Source: Cohnella rhizosphaerae
GTDB lineage: Bacteria > Bacillota > Bacilli > Paenibacillales > Paenibacillaceae
Direction of reading: 5' to 3'
DNA length: 64,000 nucleotides
Assembly: GCF_029525575.1 (NCBI RefSeq)
Contig: NZ_JAPDIA010000009.1
Span: forward strand, 1,054,001 to 1,118,000
Part shown: in pieces, positions 41,621-51,059 of the stretch
Layout of the letters: every line of letters begins with the position of its first letter
How positions within the stretch are numbered: the stretch's first letter is position 1
Program-made: the position numbers and the translations under genes
Notes under the pieces: model-generated
Told to the model about the DNA's origin: nothing
The model's database searches: none
Seen by the model: the letters and a program-made list of their open reading frames with translations, nothing else

Positions 41621-43304
41621 CTAACGAGAAACTGCCGCGGACGAGCCCGTTCCGCCGCGCCGCCGTTCGTGCAGCCAGGCGATCAGCATCGCGACGGCCG
41701 CCGGCAGCAGGAAGCTGACGAAGCCCGCCAGATTATCGCCGGACAGTCCGTCCGACAGCATCTGGACGGCCATGAGCGTCGAGTCGAGCACGACGTGCGC
41801 GAAGATGACGGCCAGCAGGCCGAATCGCAGCATAAACCAGGCGAACAAAGCGCCGATGATCATCAGTTCGATGAACCGGGTCTGCCACGGATAGACCGCA
41901 TAGCCGACATGGCCGAACGCCCATACGGCCGTCGCGGGCAGCACCGCGATCGACGTAAGTATGCGGGACAGGGCGGAGCTTGAACGCGCGCCGCTGTCCG
42001 AGGCATCGCCGCCGGGTTGGGGGCGGAAGAGCGCGCCGAGCCACTTGCGCACGAGTCCGATGCCGAAGAACCGGGTCTGGATCTCCTCGGAGATGCCCGC
42101 GCACCAGGCGAGTAGAGGCAGCATCCAGGGATAGTACATATTGTAGGAAGACTGGCTGGGATCGGAGCCGTAATAACTGCCGAGCAGCAGTCCGAGGCCG
42201 GTCAGCACGACGCTCTGGACGCCCAGCAGGATCACGGCGAGCATATAGCCCTGCTTCATGGCCGTCTTGACCCGGCTGCCGTAGTCGGCATCCTGCCAGC
42301 GGGGCCACAGGGAGCGGCCCATCGAGCGCCACAGGCCGTCGCCGCCGACGGCGGCAAAGTACGTCAGCAGCGCCTGAATGAAAAGAATGACGACGTTCGT
42401 CACCAGCAGCGCCGTCACGTCGCTCTCCGCGGCGATCGCGTTCATGCCGGCCGAAGACGCGCGCAATCCCGGACGCAGGTTGAACATGAATCCGGCGTAC
42501 ATCACGAAGAAGGCGGCGGACAGGAACAGCCCGCGCTTGAACGACGTCCATCCCCTGCAAGCCGCGGCGTAGATGACGGCGAGCACGAACAGGACGATCT
42601 GCGGCAGCAGGAAACCGGTCATCGACAGTTTGTCGGCGATCTTGCGCTGCTTCGCGATTTCGTCCGCGAACGACTCCGGCAGGGCGTACCGGTAAGTCAG
42701 CACCTTGTCGGGCTGCACGAGCAGCTGCAGATGGGCGTCCGACAGGCCGGTCTTGCGGCTCTGCAGGATGACGGAGCCCCCCCTCGGTCAAGCTGCCGAC
42801 GGGCTCCCAGGCCGAAGCGTCGAAGCCGGGCTGCGTCTTGAGCCAGGCGAGCGCCTCGGCGGTCTTCGCCGCTACGTCGCGATCGGCTGCCTTGTCTTCG
42901 TCTGTCCGCATGCCGCCCACGCGCGCCCAGCCGACGACATCGCCCGTCTCCATATGCACGGAGACGCGGTCGACCTGTCCGCCGGACCCGTGCAGGTCCA
43001 CGGCGTAGACGTCCGTCGGGTAGCGCCCATCCCAATCGCGGTCGTACGCGTCGGTCAGCTTGTGCTTGGTCATATAGGCGGCCATCCGGTCGTCGCCCAC
43101 ATGCGTGATCGTTGCATCGGCTCCTTCGCCGAGATCCATTCCCCAGTGCGCCGAAGCATAGGACAAGGCGATCCGCTTCGCCTCTCCCCGGCCGATCGCA
43201 CCGGATTCGCCCTTCATAGCCGGCGCGATCGCAGGCAATACTTGCATGAACAGGAAGATAAGAAGGCCGATTCCCGCGGCGACAGTCCATTTGGATGATC
43301 TCAA
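41621..43304 (-). CDS. CPBP-family intramembrane protease (one frame break)
   Basis: Removing one base from the C run at 42778-42784 joins two minus-strand frames into about 560 residues. The N-terminal half has one membrane segment (WTVAAGIGLLIFLFMQVLPA) and a soluble PepSY-like region (ALSYASAHWGMDLGEG, DVYAVDLHGSGGQVDRVSV). The C-terminal half is polytopic and carries the CPBP/CAAX-protease motifs EEIQTR (Glu-Glu) and HVVLDS (His), the predicted metal site in the membrane. The start is taken as TTG 43304 with GGAG 8 bases upstream; GTG 43313 overlaps the ribosome site. Its substrate is unknown. Confidence 0.85.
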
Positions 43305-43504
43305 ATTATCCACTCCGATTCCGAAATGATCTGAAAAAGCGTATACATCGTCATTTTATCCGCGAATGCTGGTCCTTTCGTTTATTATCGATAGGAATTG
43401 GAGCCAAAACAAGAGAAAGAGTTAGAATCCCCGTAATAAAGCTGTTTCACGGCCTAATAACGTCCGTATATCCTCATACAAGGCGATTTTTCGTATTTCT
43501 GCTG

Positions 43505-43533
43505 TTGTGCGAACCTATCGGACAGACTATAAT
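43505..43533 (+). promoter_or_regulatory. Promoter of the ktr operon
   Basis: TTGTGC (43505-43510) and consensus TATAAT (43528-43533) are 17 bases apart. Transcription would begin about 50 bases before the riboswitch. Nothing else is visible in 43314-43504. Confidence 0.75.
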
Positions 43534-43584
43534 GCGGTGTAATGTTTTTATGGAAGCTCGACAGATATGTCTCCATCATACTAC

Positions 43585-43722
43585 CCAGCCGAATTTCCGC
43601 AAAGAAAACGGGGGGAACCACTTAAGCATTCCGGGGTGAATTCCGCGCGCGAAGCGCCGGATAGGGCAGCCTGTTCTGGCCCGAACCCGTCAGCTAACCT
43701 CGTAGGCTGCCAGACAGGACCG
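43585..43722 (+). ncRNA. c-di-AMP riboswitch (ydaO-yuaA type)
   Basis: The conserved blocks of the ydaO/yuaA leader are present in order: CAGCCGAAT, GGGGGAACCAC, GGGGTGAAT, a variable GC-rich hairpin, TAGGGCA, and CCCGAACCCGTCAGCTAACC with TCGTAGGC. A terminator follows at once (43734-43759) before the first ktrB. The known logic is that c-di-AMP binding favours termination, lowering potassium uptake when c-di-AMP is high. The boundaries are approximate. Confidence 0.93.
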
Positions 43723-43733
43723 CCGTGCGCCAA

Positions 43734-43759
43734 GGCACTGGAGCTCCAGTGTCTTTTTT
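43734..43759 (+). terminator. Riboswitch-controlled terminator
   Basis: GGCACTGGAG pairs with CTCCAGTGTC and is followed by seven Ts, 42 bases before the ktrB start. It is the expression platform of the c-di-AMP riboswitch. Confidence 0.88.
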
Positions 43760-43800
43760 TGCGCGCTTTTCTATCGTCCCGACACGAGGTGATTCGTCCT

Positions 43801-45145
43801 TTGCTTAGAAAAACGATCGGCTGGCTTTATGCTTCCCCCGCCCCGCGTGCTGACGATCGGGTTCGCGGTCATCATCGCGCTTGGCGCGCTGCTGCTCAGA
43901 CTCCCGATCTCCACGGTGTCCGGCCAGCCGACGCCGTGGCTCGAGGCGTTGTTCGTATCCAGCTCCGCGACTTGCGTGACGGGGCTCTCCAGGCTAGACA
44001 CGGTCGGCTACTTCTCCGTTTTCGGCCGCTGGGTCATCCTGGCGCTCGTGCAGCTCGGCGGGCTCGGCTTCATGACGATGGGCACGCTGTTCGCGTTTTT
44101 CGCCGGGCGCCGTCTCTCGCTCAAGGACCGGCTCGTGCTGCAGGAGGCGATGAACCAGGGCAGCCTGGAAGGTATCGTGCGTTTGGTGAAGCGCGTCCTT
44201 ATTTACGCGCTCTGCATCGAAGCGGTCGGCGCGCTGCTCTTTACCTTCCGGTTCATGCGCGAGATGCATTTCCGGCAGGCGCTCTACTACGGCGTATACC
44301 ATAGCGTATCCTTTTTCAACAACGGCGGCTTCGACCTGTTCGGCGACTTCCGGAGTATGGCCGGGTATGTCGGGGATCCCTATATGAACATCCTGGCGAT
44401 CGTGCTGATCGTGCTTGGCGGCGTCGGCTTCGTCGTGCTGTCCGACCTCGTCGAACTGCGGACGCGACGCAAGCTGTCTTACCATTCCAAGGTCGTGCTC
44501 TGGGTGTCGGCGTTCCTCATCGTGCTCGGCACGGTCACGATCCTGATCTTCGAGTACACGAACGAACGTACGCTGGGGCCGTTGTCGTTGGGTGAAAAGC
44601 TGCTCGCGGCCGCGCTGCAGTCCGTATCCACCCGCTCCGCCGGCGTCAGCACCGTCGACATCGGTTCCCTCAGGGACGCGACGCAGTTCGCGATGGTGCT
44701 GCTCATGTTCGTCGGCGCCTCGCCGGGCTCCACCGGCGGCGGCATCAAGACGACCGCGTTCGCGGTGCTCGCGGCCGCCGTCTGGGCGATGCTTCGCGGC
44801 CGAACCGACGTCGTGCTCCTCGGGCTTCGCATCGAACGGGCGAAAGTGAACCGCGCGATCACGGTCACGATGCTGTCGCTGGCCATCGTCATCACGTCCG
44901 TCATGATCCTGTCGATTACCGAGGAGCAGGCGTTCCTGGTTATTCTTTTCGAGGTCATGTCCGCCTATGCGACGGTGGGCCTGTCGGCCGGGATCACCGG
45001 AGACTTGTCTGACTTCGGCCAGATGATCATCATCGTCCTCATGTTCATCGGTCGTCTCGGTCCGCTGACGATGACGTACGCGCTGGGCTCGAAGTCCGGA
45101 CGCACGCTATACAGGAACGCCGAGGGACGCATCATAATCGGATAG
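43801..45145 (+). CDS. ktrB: Potassium channel-transporter KtrB, first copy (one frame break)
   Basis: This membrane subunit of Ktr K+ uptake has 447 residues after removing one C from the C run at 43832-43836. The start is TTG 43801, with GAGGTGA upstream. Four pore-loop signatures of the TrkH/KtrB family, each with its filter Gly, are visible: SSATCVTGL, FFNNGGFDLFG, STRSAGVST and SAYATVGLS, plus the gating-loop region (GASPGSTGGGIKTT). It is under the c-di-AMP riboswitch and followed by a second ktrB. Confidence 0.93.
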
Positions 45146-45173
45146 AGCGGCGGCGAAGGAGGAGGAGAGCGAA

Positions 45174-46518
45174 TTGGGCAAAAAAATATTCGACTGGCTG
45201 GTCGCCTCCCCGCCGCGGACGCTGGCGATCGGCTTCGCCTTCATCATCGGACTCGGCTCTTTCCTGCTGCAACTGCCCGTCGCTTCGAGCAGCGGCGAGC
45301 AGACGCGTTATATCGACGCGCTTTTTTACGGCTACCTCCGCGACCTGCGTCACCGGGCTGGTCGTCGTAGATACAGGCGATCATTACTCCCTTTTCGGAC
45401 AGATCGTCATCCTGACGATGATTCAGATCGGCGGTCTCGGCTTCATGTCGATGGCGACGCTGTTCGCGATTTTCCTGAAACGGCGCATCTCGCTCAAGGA
45501 ACGGCTGATCCTCCAGGAAGCGCTCAACCAGAGCAGCATCGAAGGCATCGTCCGGCTCGTCCGCCGCGTCGTGCTGTACGCGTTGACGATCGAAGCGGCG
45601 GGAGCGTTGCTGCTCACGCTTCGCTTTCTTACACATATGAGCCCCGGCCAAGCGATATACTACGGCGTTTTTCATGCGGTATCCTTTTTCAACAACGCCG
45701 GCTTCGACCTGATGGGGGGCTTCAGAAGCCTGACCGGCTATGCAGGCGATCCCTGGGTCAATCTAGTAAGCATGGCGCTCATCGTCGTCGGCGGTCTCGG
45801 CTTCGTGGTGCTGTCGGACCTGACGGATTTTCGAAGCGATCGGAGGCTGTCCCTGCATTCCAAAGTCGTGCTGACGATGTCGGGCTCCCTGATTCTGTTC
45901 GGCGCGGCCGTCGTGCTCGCCTTCGAATACGCGAATCCCGGCACGATGGGACCGCTCAATCCGGGTACTAAGATATTAACCGCGTTCATGCAGTCGGTCA
46001 GTCCCCGCACAGCCGGCGTCAATACGCTAAATCTGGCGGATTTGCGGCAGGCGACGCAGTTTTTCATCATCATCCTGATGTTCATCGGCGCTTCTCCGGG
46101 CTCGACCGGGGGCGGCATCAAGACGACGACGTTCGCGGCGCTCCTCGGCGCCGTATGGGCGATCATCCGCGGCCGCGAGGATGTCGTCATGTTCAGGTTC
46201 AGGCTCGCGCAGGAACGCGTCTACAAGGCGCTGACGCTGACGTTGCTCGCACTCGCGCTCGTGCTCGGAGCGACGATGATCCTGTCGACGACGGAGGACC
46301 ATCATTTCCTCATGATCCTGTTCGAGGTGGTGTCCGCGTTCGGCACGGTCGGTTTGTCGCTGGGCCTTACGTCGGACCTGAGCCTGTTCGGCAAGATCGT
46401 CATCATGCTCATGATGTTCGCCGGCAGGCTGGGGCCGCTGACGCTCGGCTACGCGCTCGTGCCGAAGCGGGACAAGGCGCTCTACAGGGAAGCGGAAGGC
46501 AAGATCATCATCGGATAA
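45174..46518 (+). CDS. ktrB: Potassium channel-transporter KtrB, second copy (one frame break)
   Basis: The paralogue of the preceding gene is also 447 residues after removing one T from the T run at 45322-45327 (LFTATSATCVTGL). The start is TTG 45174 behind AAGGAGGAGGAG. The four filter loops (TATSATCVTGL, FFNNAGFDLMG, SPRTAGVNT, SAFGTVGLS) are present. The two copies are similar along their whole length and of equal length, so they come from a tandem duplication. They may form homodimers with different affinity, or a heterodimer, sharing the single KtrA encoded next. Confidence 0.93.
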
Positions 46519-46542
46519 CGAAAGCGAAGTGGAATTGCTACC

Positions 46543-47205
46543 ATGAAAATGAATCAGTTCGTCATCATCGGCCTCGGGCGGTTCGGAGCCAGCATCGGCC
46601 AGGAGCTGATCGAGCTCGGCTACGAGGTGCTCGGCGTCGACCGCGACGAGGAGAAGGTGCAGGAGATGAGCCGCATCCTGACTCATACGGTCGTCGCGGA
46701 CGCGACGGACGAGGACACGCTGCGCTCGATCGGCGCGCGCAACTTCGACTGCGGCGTCGTCGCGATCGGGGACGACGTGCAGGCGAGCATCCTGGCGGCG
46801 ATTCTGCTCAAGGAGCTCGGCGTCAAAAAGGTCGTCGCCAAAGCGGTGTCCGAGCTGCACGGGCGCGTGCTCGAACGGATGGACGTGGACCGCGTCATCT
46901 ATCCGGAGCGGGATATGGGCATCCGGGTCGCGCATCAGCTCGTGTCGCCCAACCTGCTCGATTATATCGAGCTGTCGGACAAGTATACGATCGCGGAGCT
47001 GGGCGTACCGGCTTGCCTGGCCGGCAAGTCGATCGAAGAGACGAATCCGCGCGGCAGGTACGGATGCAGCATCGTGGCTTTGAACAAGCCGAAGGGCATG
47101 ATCGTCGCGCCGACGGCGACGGATACGCTGGCCGAAGGCGATGTCATGGTCGTCATCGGCACGAACGAGCAGATCGAGGCGTTTCAGGACGCGATCGGCC
47201 AATAA
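46543..47205 (+). CDS. ktrA: Ktr regulatory subunit KtrA (RCK protein)
   Basis: This cytoplasmic gating ring subunit has 220 residues. The RCK_N domain has the nucleotide-binding GLGRFGASIG with the acidic end of strand 2 (VLGVDRDEE), followed by RCK_C from about residue 135 (YTIAELGVPACLAGKSIEE) where c-di-AMP binds in the family. It is 25 bases after the second ktrB, in the same operon, so c-di-AMP would act at both RNA and protein level. Confidence 0.94.
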   Translation: MKMNQFVIIGLGRFGASIGQELIELGYEVLGVDRDEEKVQEMSRILTHTVVADATDEDTLRSIGARNFDCGVVAIGDDVQASILAAILLKELGVKKVVAKAVSELHGRVLERMDVDRVIYPERDMGIRVAHQLVSPNLLDYIELSDKYTIAELGVPACLAGKSIEETNPRGRYGCSIVALNKPKGMIVAPTATDTLAEGDVMVVIGTNEQIEAFQDAIGQ

Positions 47206-47277
47206 TGACGGGAAAGGTATGAGATGGGCCGCATTCGCTCACGCTAACGGCAGTGCCGTTTAGCGACAGGAGTGAGT

Positions 47278-48120
47278 GTGAAAATGATGCAGCAACGACG
47301 GAAGCGATGGCTGGCCGCGCTTGCGGCGGGCCTGATGCTCGCCGGGACGGCGCTCGTGCCGGCGAAGACGGGAGAAGCGGAAACGGCGCGCGAGCGTCCT
47401 GCGGTATCCGTGTCGGCTTCGAAAGCATCAAAGCCCGCATCGGCGCCGGTGAGCTGGTCGGACCTGCAGCGCCGGTACAGGGGCGTATTTGTGCTGCGCG
47501 CCTCGGCTTCGGGCGGGCGTCGCGTCGCGCTGACCTTCGACGACGTGCCCGATCCGCGTTATACGCCGCTCGTGCTGAACGTGTTGAAGCGCAAGCGGGT
47601 GCGCGCCACTTTTTTTGTCGTCGGCAGCCGGGCGTCCAAGCACCCCGGGCTGGTGAGGAGAATCGTGAACGAAGGGCATGCGGTAGGCAACCATACATAC
47701 TCGCATCCCGAGCTGCCCAAGCTTAGCCTGGGGCAGGTCAAGCGGGAGATCGAGCGTACGGGGGCGGAGATCCGGGAGACCGCGGGCTTCGAGCCCGCGA
47801 TGATCCGGCCGCCGTATGGCGACATCCGGCCCGCCCAGCTTGAATGGGCGAGGTCGCGCGGCTATACGGTCGTCAATTGGGACGTCGATTCCCAGGATTG
47901 GCGACAGATTCCCTCCGGCGTCGTGCTGCGCAACGCGCTTAAAGGGTTGCGTCCCGGCTCGATCGTACTCATGCATGCGGGAGGCGGCAGCGGACAGAAC
48001 CTGTTCGGCACGGTCAACGCCCTGCCGCATCTGATCGATCAGCTTCGCGCCAAAGGGTACGAGCTGGTGACGGTGCCGGAGCTGCTGCACATCCCGGAGC
48101 GCAGGCCGAACCGGGCTTGA
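47278..48120 (+). CDS. Secreted polysaccharide deacetylase (NodB domain)
   Basis: This CE4-type deacetylase of about 280 residues has a signal peptide (RWLAALAAGLMLAGTALVPA). The NodB domain has TFDDVPDP (motif 1, with Val instead of the usual Gly), FFVVGSRASKHP, HTYSHPEL (motif 2 His pair), RPPYGD (motif 3) and VNWDVDSQDW (motif 4). It likely trims N-acetyl groups from peptidoglycan or chitin-like polymer. Start candidates are GTG 47272, GTG 47278 and ATG 47284; GTG 47278 is 10 bases from AGGAG. Confidence 0.92.
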   Translation: MKMMQQRRKRWLAALAAGLMLAGTALVPAKTGEAETARERPAVSVSASKASKPASAPVSWSDLQRRYRGVFVLRASASGGRRVALTFDDVPDPRYTPLVLNVLKRKRVRATFFVVGSRASKHPGLVRRIVNEGHAVGNHTYSHPELPKLSLGQVKREIERTGAEIRETAGFEPAMIRPPYGDIRPAQLEWARSRGYTVVNWDVDSQDWRQIPSGVVLRNALKGLRPGSIVLMHAGGGSGQNLFGTVNALPHLIDQLRAKGYELVTVPELLHIPERRPNRA

Positions 48121-48155
48121 GCCGCACGGTTCGAGGGGCATGCTGAGGCGAGCGG

Positions 48156-48250
48156 AGCCAGGCAGAGAGAGAGCCAGGCAGAGAGGGCCAGGCAGAGAGA
48201 GAGCCAGGCAGAGAGGGCCAGGCAGAGAGAGAGCCAGGCAGAGAGAGCCA
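48156..48250 (+). repeat. 30-bp purine-rich minisatellite
   Basis: About three tandem copies of a 30-base unit built from two near-identical halves around CCAGGCAGAGAG. Less regular CCAGGC and GCAAGC echoes continue to about 48300. Its strand asymmetry is strong. It fills most of the 316-base gap between the deacetylase and the 3D-domain gene; I see no gene in it. Confidence 0.88.
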
Positions 48251-48377
48251 GTCTAAGGCAAGCGAACCAGGCTGAAGCAAGCAGAACGAGGCAGGGCCAT
48301 GCTCGGGCAGACTGAGTGAAGCCGAGCATGGCCGGGGGCACCAGCCGTCTTTGGGAGCGCCAGCGGGCGTCGCCCGC

Positions 48378-48422
48378 AAATAAAAGACCGCAGCCGCCTT
48401 CGCGAGAAGGCAGCTGCGGTCT
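48378..48422 (-). terminator. Terminator after the LysM-3D gene
   Basis: AGACCGCAGC pairs with GCTGCGGTCT (48385-48394 with 48413-48422), with inner GCCTTC/GAAGGC pairing, and is followed on the minus strand by TTTTATTT. Confidence 0.88.
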
Positions 48423-48436
48423 GGCGCGCATCCGGA

Positions 48437-49091
48437 CTAATTAAGCACGTACAGGTTGACGTATTGGAAGCCGAACTTGCTCGCTTTATCCCGGGAACCC
48501 GGCACGAAAATATCGATCCTATTGCCCTTGATGGCGCTGCCCGAATCGCTGGCGACGGCGAACATGCCGCCGGCGGGGAGCCCGTCGTGGTCGTAGCCCG
48601 TAATGTATACTTTGGTGCCGAGCGGGATGACCTTCGGATCGACGGCGATCGTGCCCAGTTTCAGCGGGTTGCCGAAGTAGTCGATGGGTCCCCAGGCGTT
48701 TTCCTCGAGCGAGGCGGAGTAGGCGGTCGCCTTCATCTGGATGGCCGTCGCGTAAGGCAGCGACTCGCCCGAGGTCGTCTTGACGAGCTTGGCCGACTGC
48801 GAAGCCGAGACAGATTGAACCGTCTTGGCCGTCACGGACTTGGCCGTCAAGGAAGCATTCGCCGGCGCGGGGATCGACAGTTTCAGGCCGGCGTATATGT
48901 TTTTCGGATCGACGTTCGGATTGAAGCTCATCAGCTTTTGCAGGGGAACGTCGAACTTTTTTGGACAACGTCCAGAACGTATCCGCGTCCGTGGCGGTAT
49001 AGGTCGTAGCCGCATAAGAAGCGGCGGCAGGCAGCAGCAGTGCCGCCCCAAGCGCGAGAGAAGCGGCTCGCATGGCTAAACGAAAACGCAT
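48437..49091 (-). CDS. LysM and 3D-domain cell-wall protein (one frame break)
   Basis: The protein has 217 residues after removing one base from the A/T run at 48957-48962 (TLSKKFDVPLQKLM). A signal peptide (AASLALGAALLLPAAASYA) is followed by one LysM peptidoglycan-binding motif (YTATDADTFWTLSKKF, FNPNVDPKNIYAGLKLSIP), a Ser/Thr/Val linker and a C-terminal 3D domain (MKATAYSA, GTIAVDPKVIPLGTKVYI, ASDSGSAIKGNRIDIF) with its three conserved Asp residues. Such proteins act as small lytic transglycosylase-like enzymes of the cell wall (MltA/YuiC fold). GGAGGG lies 9 bases before ATG 49091. Confidence 0.92.
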
Positions 49092-49309
49092 ATGTATTCA
49101 CCCTCCGGTTCGAAAATCATGCGCCTAGCGTAGCACGATCCCTCGAACCGGGTTAAGTGGTAAAGGACGCCACCGCTGGATAACCGAGGATATCTGAGAG
49201 GCGTTCTCATCCTAAAAGTGCGTTCCCGCGGGAAAAACGGGACGACGATGAGAAAAATGAAAGTTCGTCCCGCCGGCGAAGGCGGCTGGCTCTGACGGCT
49301 AGCGCTAAC

Positions 49310-50218
49310 CTAGCTCTGACGGTTGCCCCTGCCGAACAGCGCGATCGTCTCCTCGATTAAATAGCGCGTCGAAGGCGCGAGCCAGGCGAGATCGCCGTAG
49401 ATGAGGGAGGTCGTGCGCTTGAACTCCTCGAGCTCCCGGATGCGGACGACGTAAAGGTCGTTGTCGCTGAGCATTTGCGGACGCAGGTACGACTTGGGCA
49501 GCATCGTGCCGGCGCGGCTCGCGCCTAGCAGCCGGACGATCGCTTCGAACGAGTCGATCTCCATGCGGACGTCGGGCTTGACGCCGTATTGCCGGAACAG
49601 CTCGTCCGTCAGGTTGCGGTACCAGGTGCCCGGGGCGAACAGAATCATCGGCAGTCCGTTCAGGTCGCTCATCGACAACTGCGTACGCTCCACGATGAAG
49701 TGCGAGCGGGGCAGCACGAGCACGACCGTATCGTCGAACAGCGGCGTGCTCGTAATCGACGGATCGTCCTCGACCGAGGAGGCGACGAGGCCGAAGTCGA
49801 CTTTGCGTTCTTTGACGAACGTCGCGATCTCGTGCGTTTTGCCTGTGACGGCCTTGATCTCGAGGTTCGGATGCTTCTCCGTCATGGCGGTGATCAGCTC
49901 GGGAAGCGTCGTCTGCAGCGTGGTAAGGCTCGCGCCGATCGTCGCGACGGGCGCCTCCGCCGTCTTGAACGCGTTCAGCCGCTGCAGGTAGTCGCCGTGG
50001 AACCTGCGCAGCTCGAGGGCGAAATCGTAGGTGAACTGCCCGGCGGGCGTGAGCTCGAGACGCTTGCCGACGCGCCTGAACAGGTCGACGCCGAGCTCGC
50101 GCTCCAGACGCGCGATTCTGCGGGACAGCGCGGGCTGCGTGACGTTCAGCCTCTCCGCCGCCCGGTTCAGGCTGCTATGTTCGACGACGGTCGCGAAAAC
50201 TCTCATATCATCCAGCAT
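49310..50218 (-). CDS. LysR-family transcriptional regulator
   Basis: This 302-residue protein has the N-terminal LysR winged helix (MRVFATVVEHSSLNRAAERL, TQPALSRRIARLERELGV) and a LysR effector domain (VATIGASLTTLQTTLPELI, LPMILFAPGTWYRNLTDELF). GGAGGAG lies upstream of ATG 50218. It is divergent from sdhCAB with a dyad at 50249-50269 between them, so it probably controls succinate dehydrogenase and itself. The effector is unknown; an organic acid is a natural guess given the neighbour. Confidence 0.93.
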   Translation of the reverse strand: MLDDMRVFATVVEHSSLNRAAERLNVTQPALSRRIARLERELGVDLFRRVGKRLELTPAGQFTYDFALELRRFHGDYLQRLNAFKTAEAPVATIGASLTTLQTTLPELITAMTEKHPNLEIKAVTGKTHEIATFVKERKVDFGLVASSVEDDPSITSTPLFDDTVVLVLPRSHFIVERTQLSMSDLNGLPMILFAPGTWYRNLTDELFRQYGVKPDVRMEIDSFEAIVRLLGASRAGTMLPKSYLRPQMLSDNDLYVVRIRELEEFKRTTSLIYGDLAWLAPSTRYLIEETIALFGRGNRQS

Positions 50219-50248
50219 GTGGGCGTCTCCTCCGCGTTTTTTTTCGAG

Positions 50249-50269
50249 CTTATGTCGATTCGTCATAAG
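50249..50269. promoter_or_regulatory. Candidate LysR-type operator upstream of sdhCAB
   Basis: CTTATG and CATAAG form perfect arms around a 9-base centre that itself contains CGA/TCG. The ATG-N9-CAT dyad fits the T-N11-A class of LysR sites. It lies 31 bases before the LysR start and 106 bases before sdhC. Confidence 0.6.
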
Positions 50270-50374
50270 TTTTAATAATAAATAAGCAGTTCCATTATAA
50301 GCGAAAATGGAGTAACCTAGAAACCGTGAAGAATTCGTGACAACGCACGGATCGAAAGGAGAACGCTCACCGAC

Positions 50375-51041
50375 ATGAAGGGAAACTCGTTTTACGCGCG
50401 CAAGATTCATTCGCTCTTGGGTGTGATTCCGCTCGGATTGTTCATTATTGAACACGCCCTGACGAATTACTCCGCGTTCGAGCACGGCAAGGAGGGCTTC
50501 GTCGACAGCGTCAAGGGCTTGCATGACCTGCCGCTCATTTTTTTCCTCGAGCTGTTCGTCATCTGGCTGCCGATTCTGTTCCACGGGGTCTACGGCCTGT
50601 ACCTCGCCTTTACGTCGAATTACAACACGGGCCGGTACAGCTACGGACGCAACTGGGCGTTCGCGCTGCAGCGGATTACCGGCGTCATTACGTTCGTGTT
50701 CGTCGCCTGGCATATTTGGCAGACGCGCGTTCAGGTCGCGCTCGGCAACACGACCAACGAAGAGATCGGCCAGCACATGCACAATATCGTGACCCAGCCG
50801 GTTTACTTCACGATTTACTTCATCGCGGTTCTCGCCGCCGTCTTCCACTTCGCCAACGGCCTGTGGGCTTTTCTCGTGGCATGGGGGGATCACGGTCGGT
50901 CCGCGCGCGCAGCGCGTATCGTCGAAGATCTGCATGGGCATCTTCGCGATCGTATCCGTGCTGTTCCTGCTGTCGCTGTTCGCGTTCCGCAGCGACGAGT
51001 TCGCGGCGGCGCAGACGGCCGTCGTCGGTTTGTTAGGTTGA
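50375..51041 (+). CDS. sdhC: Succinate dehydrogenase cytochrome b558 subunit (one frame break)
   Basis: This membrane anchor binds haem b and menaquinone and has 221 residues after removing one G from the 6-base G run at 50883-50888 (AWGITVGPRAQ). Five membrane segments and candidate haem His residues (IEHALTNY, LFHGVYGLY, AWHIW, FHFANGLWAF) match the Bacillus-type SdhC. GAAAGGAG precedes ATG 50375. It is the first gene of sdhCAB. Confidence 0.94.
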
Positions 51042-51059
51042 TCGGAGGGAGAATCAGCA

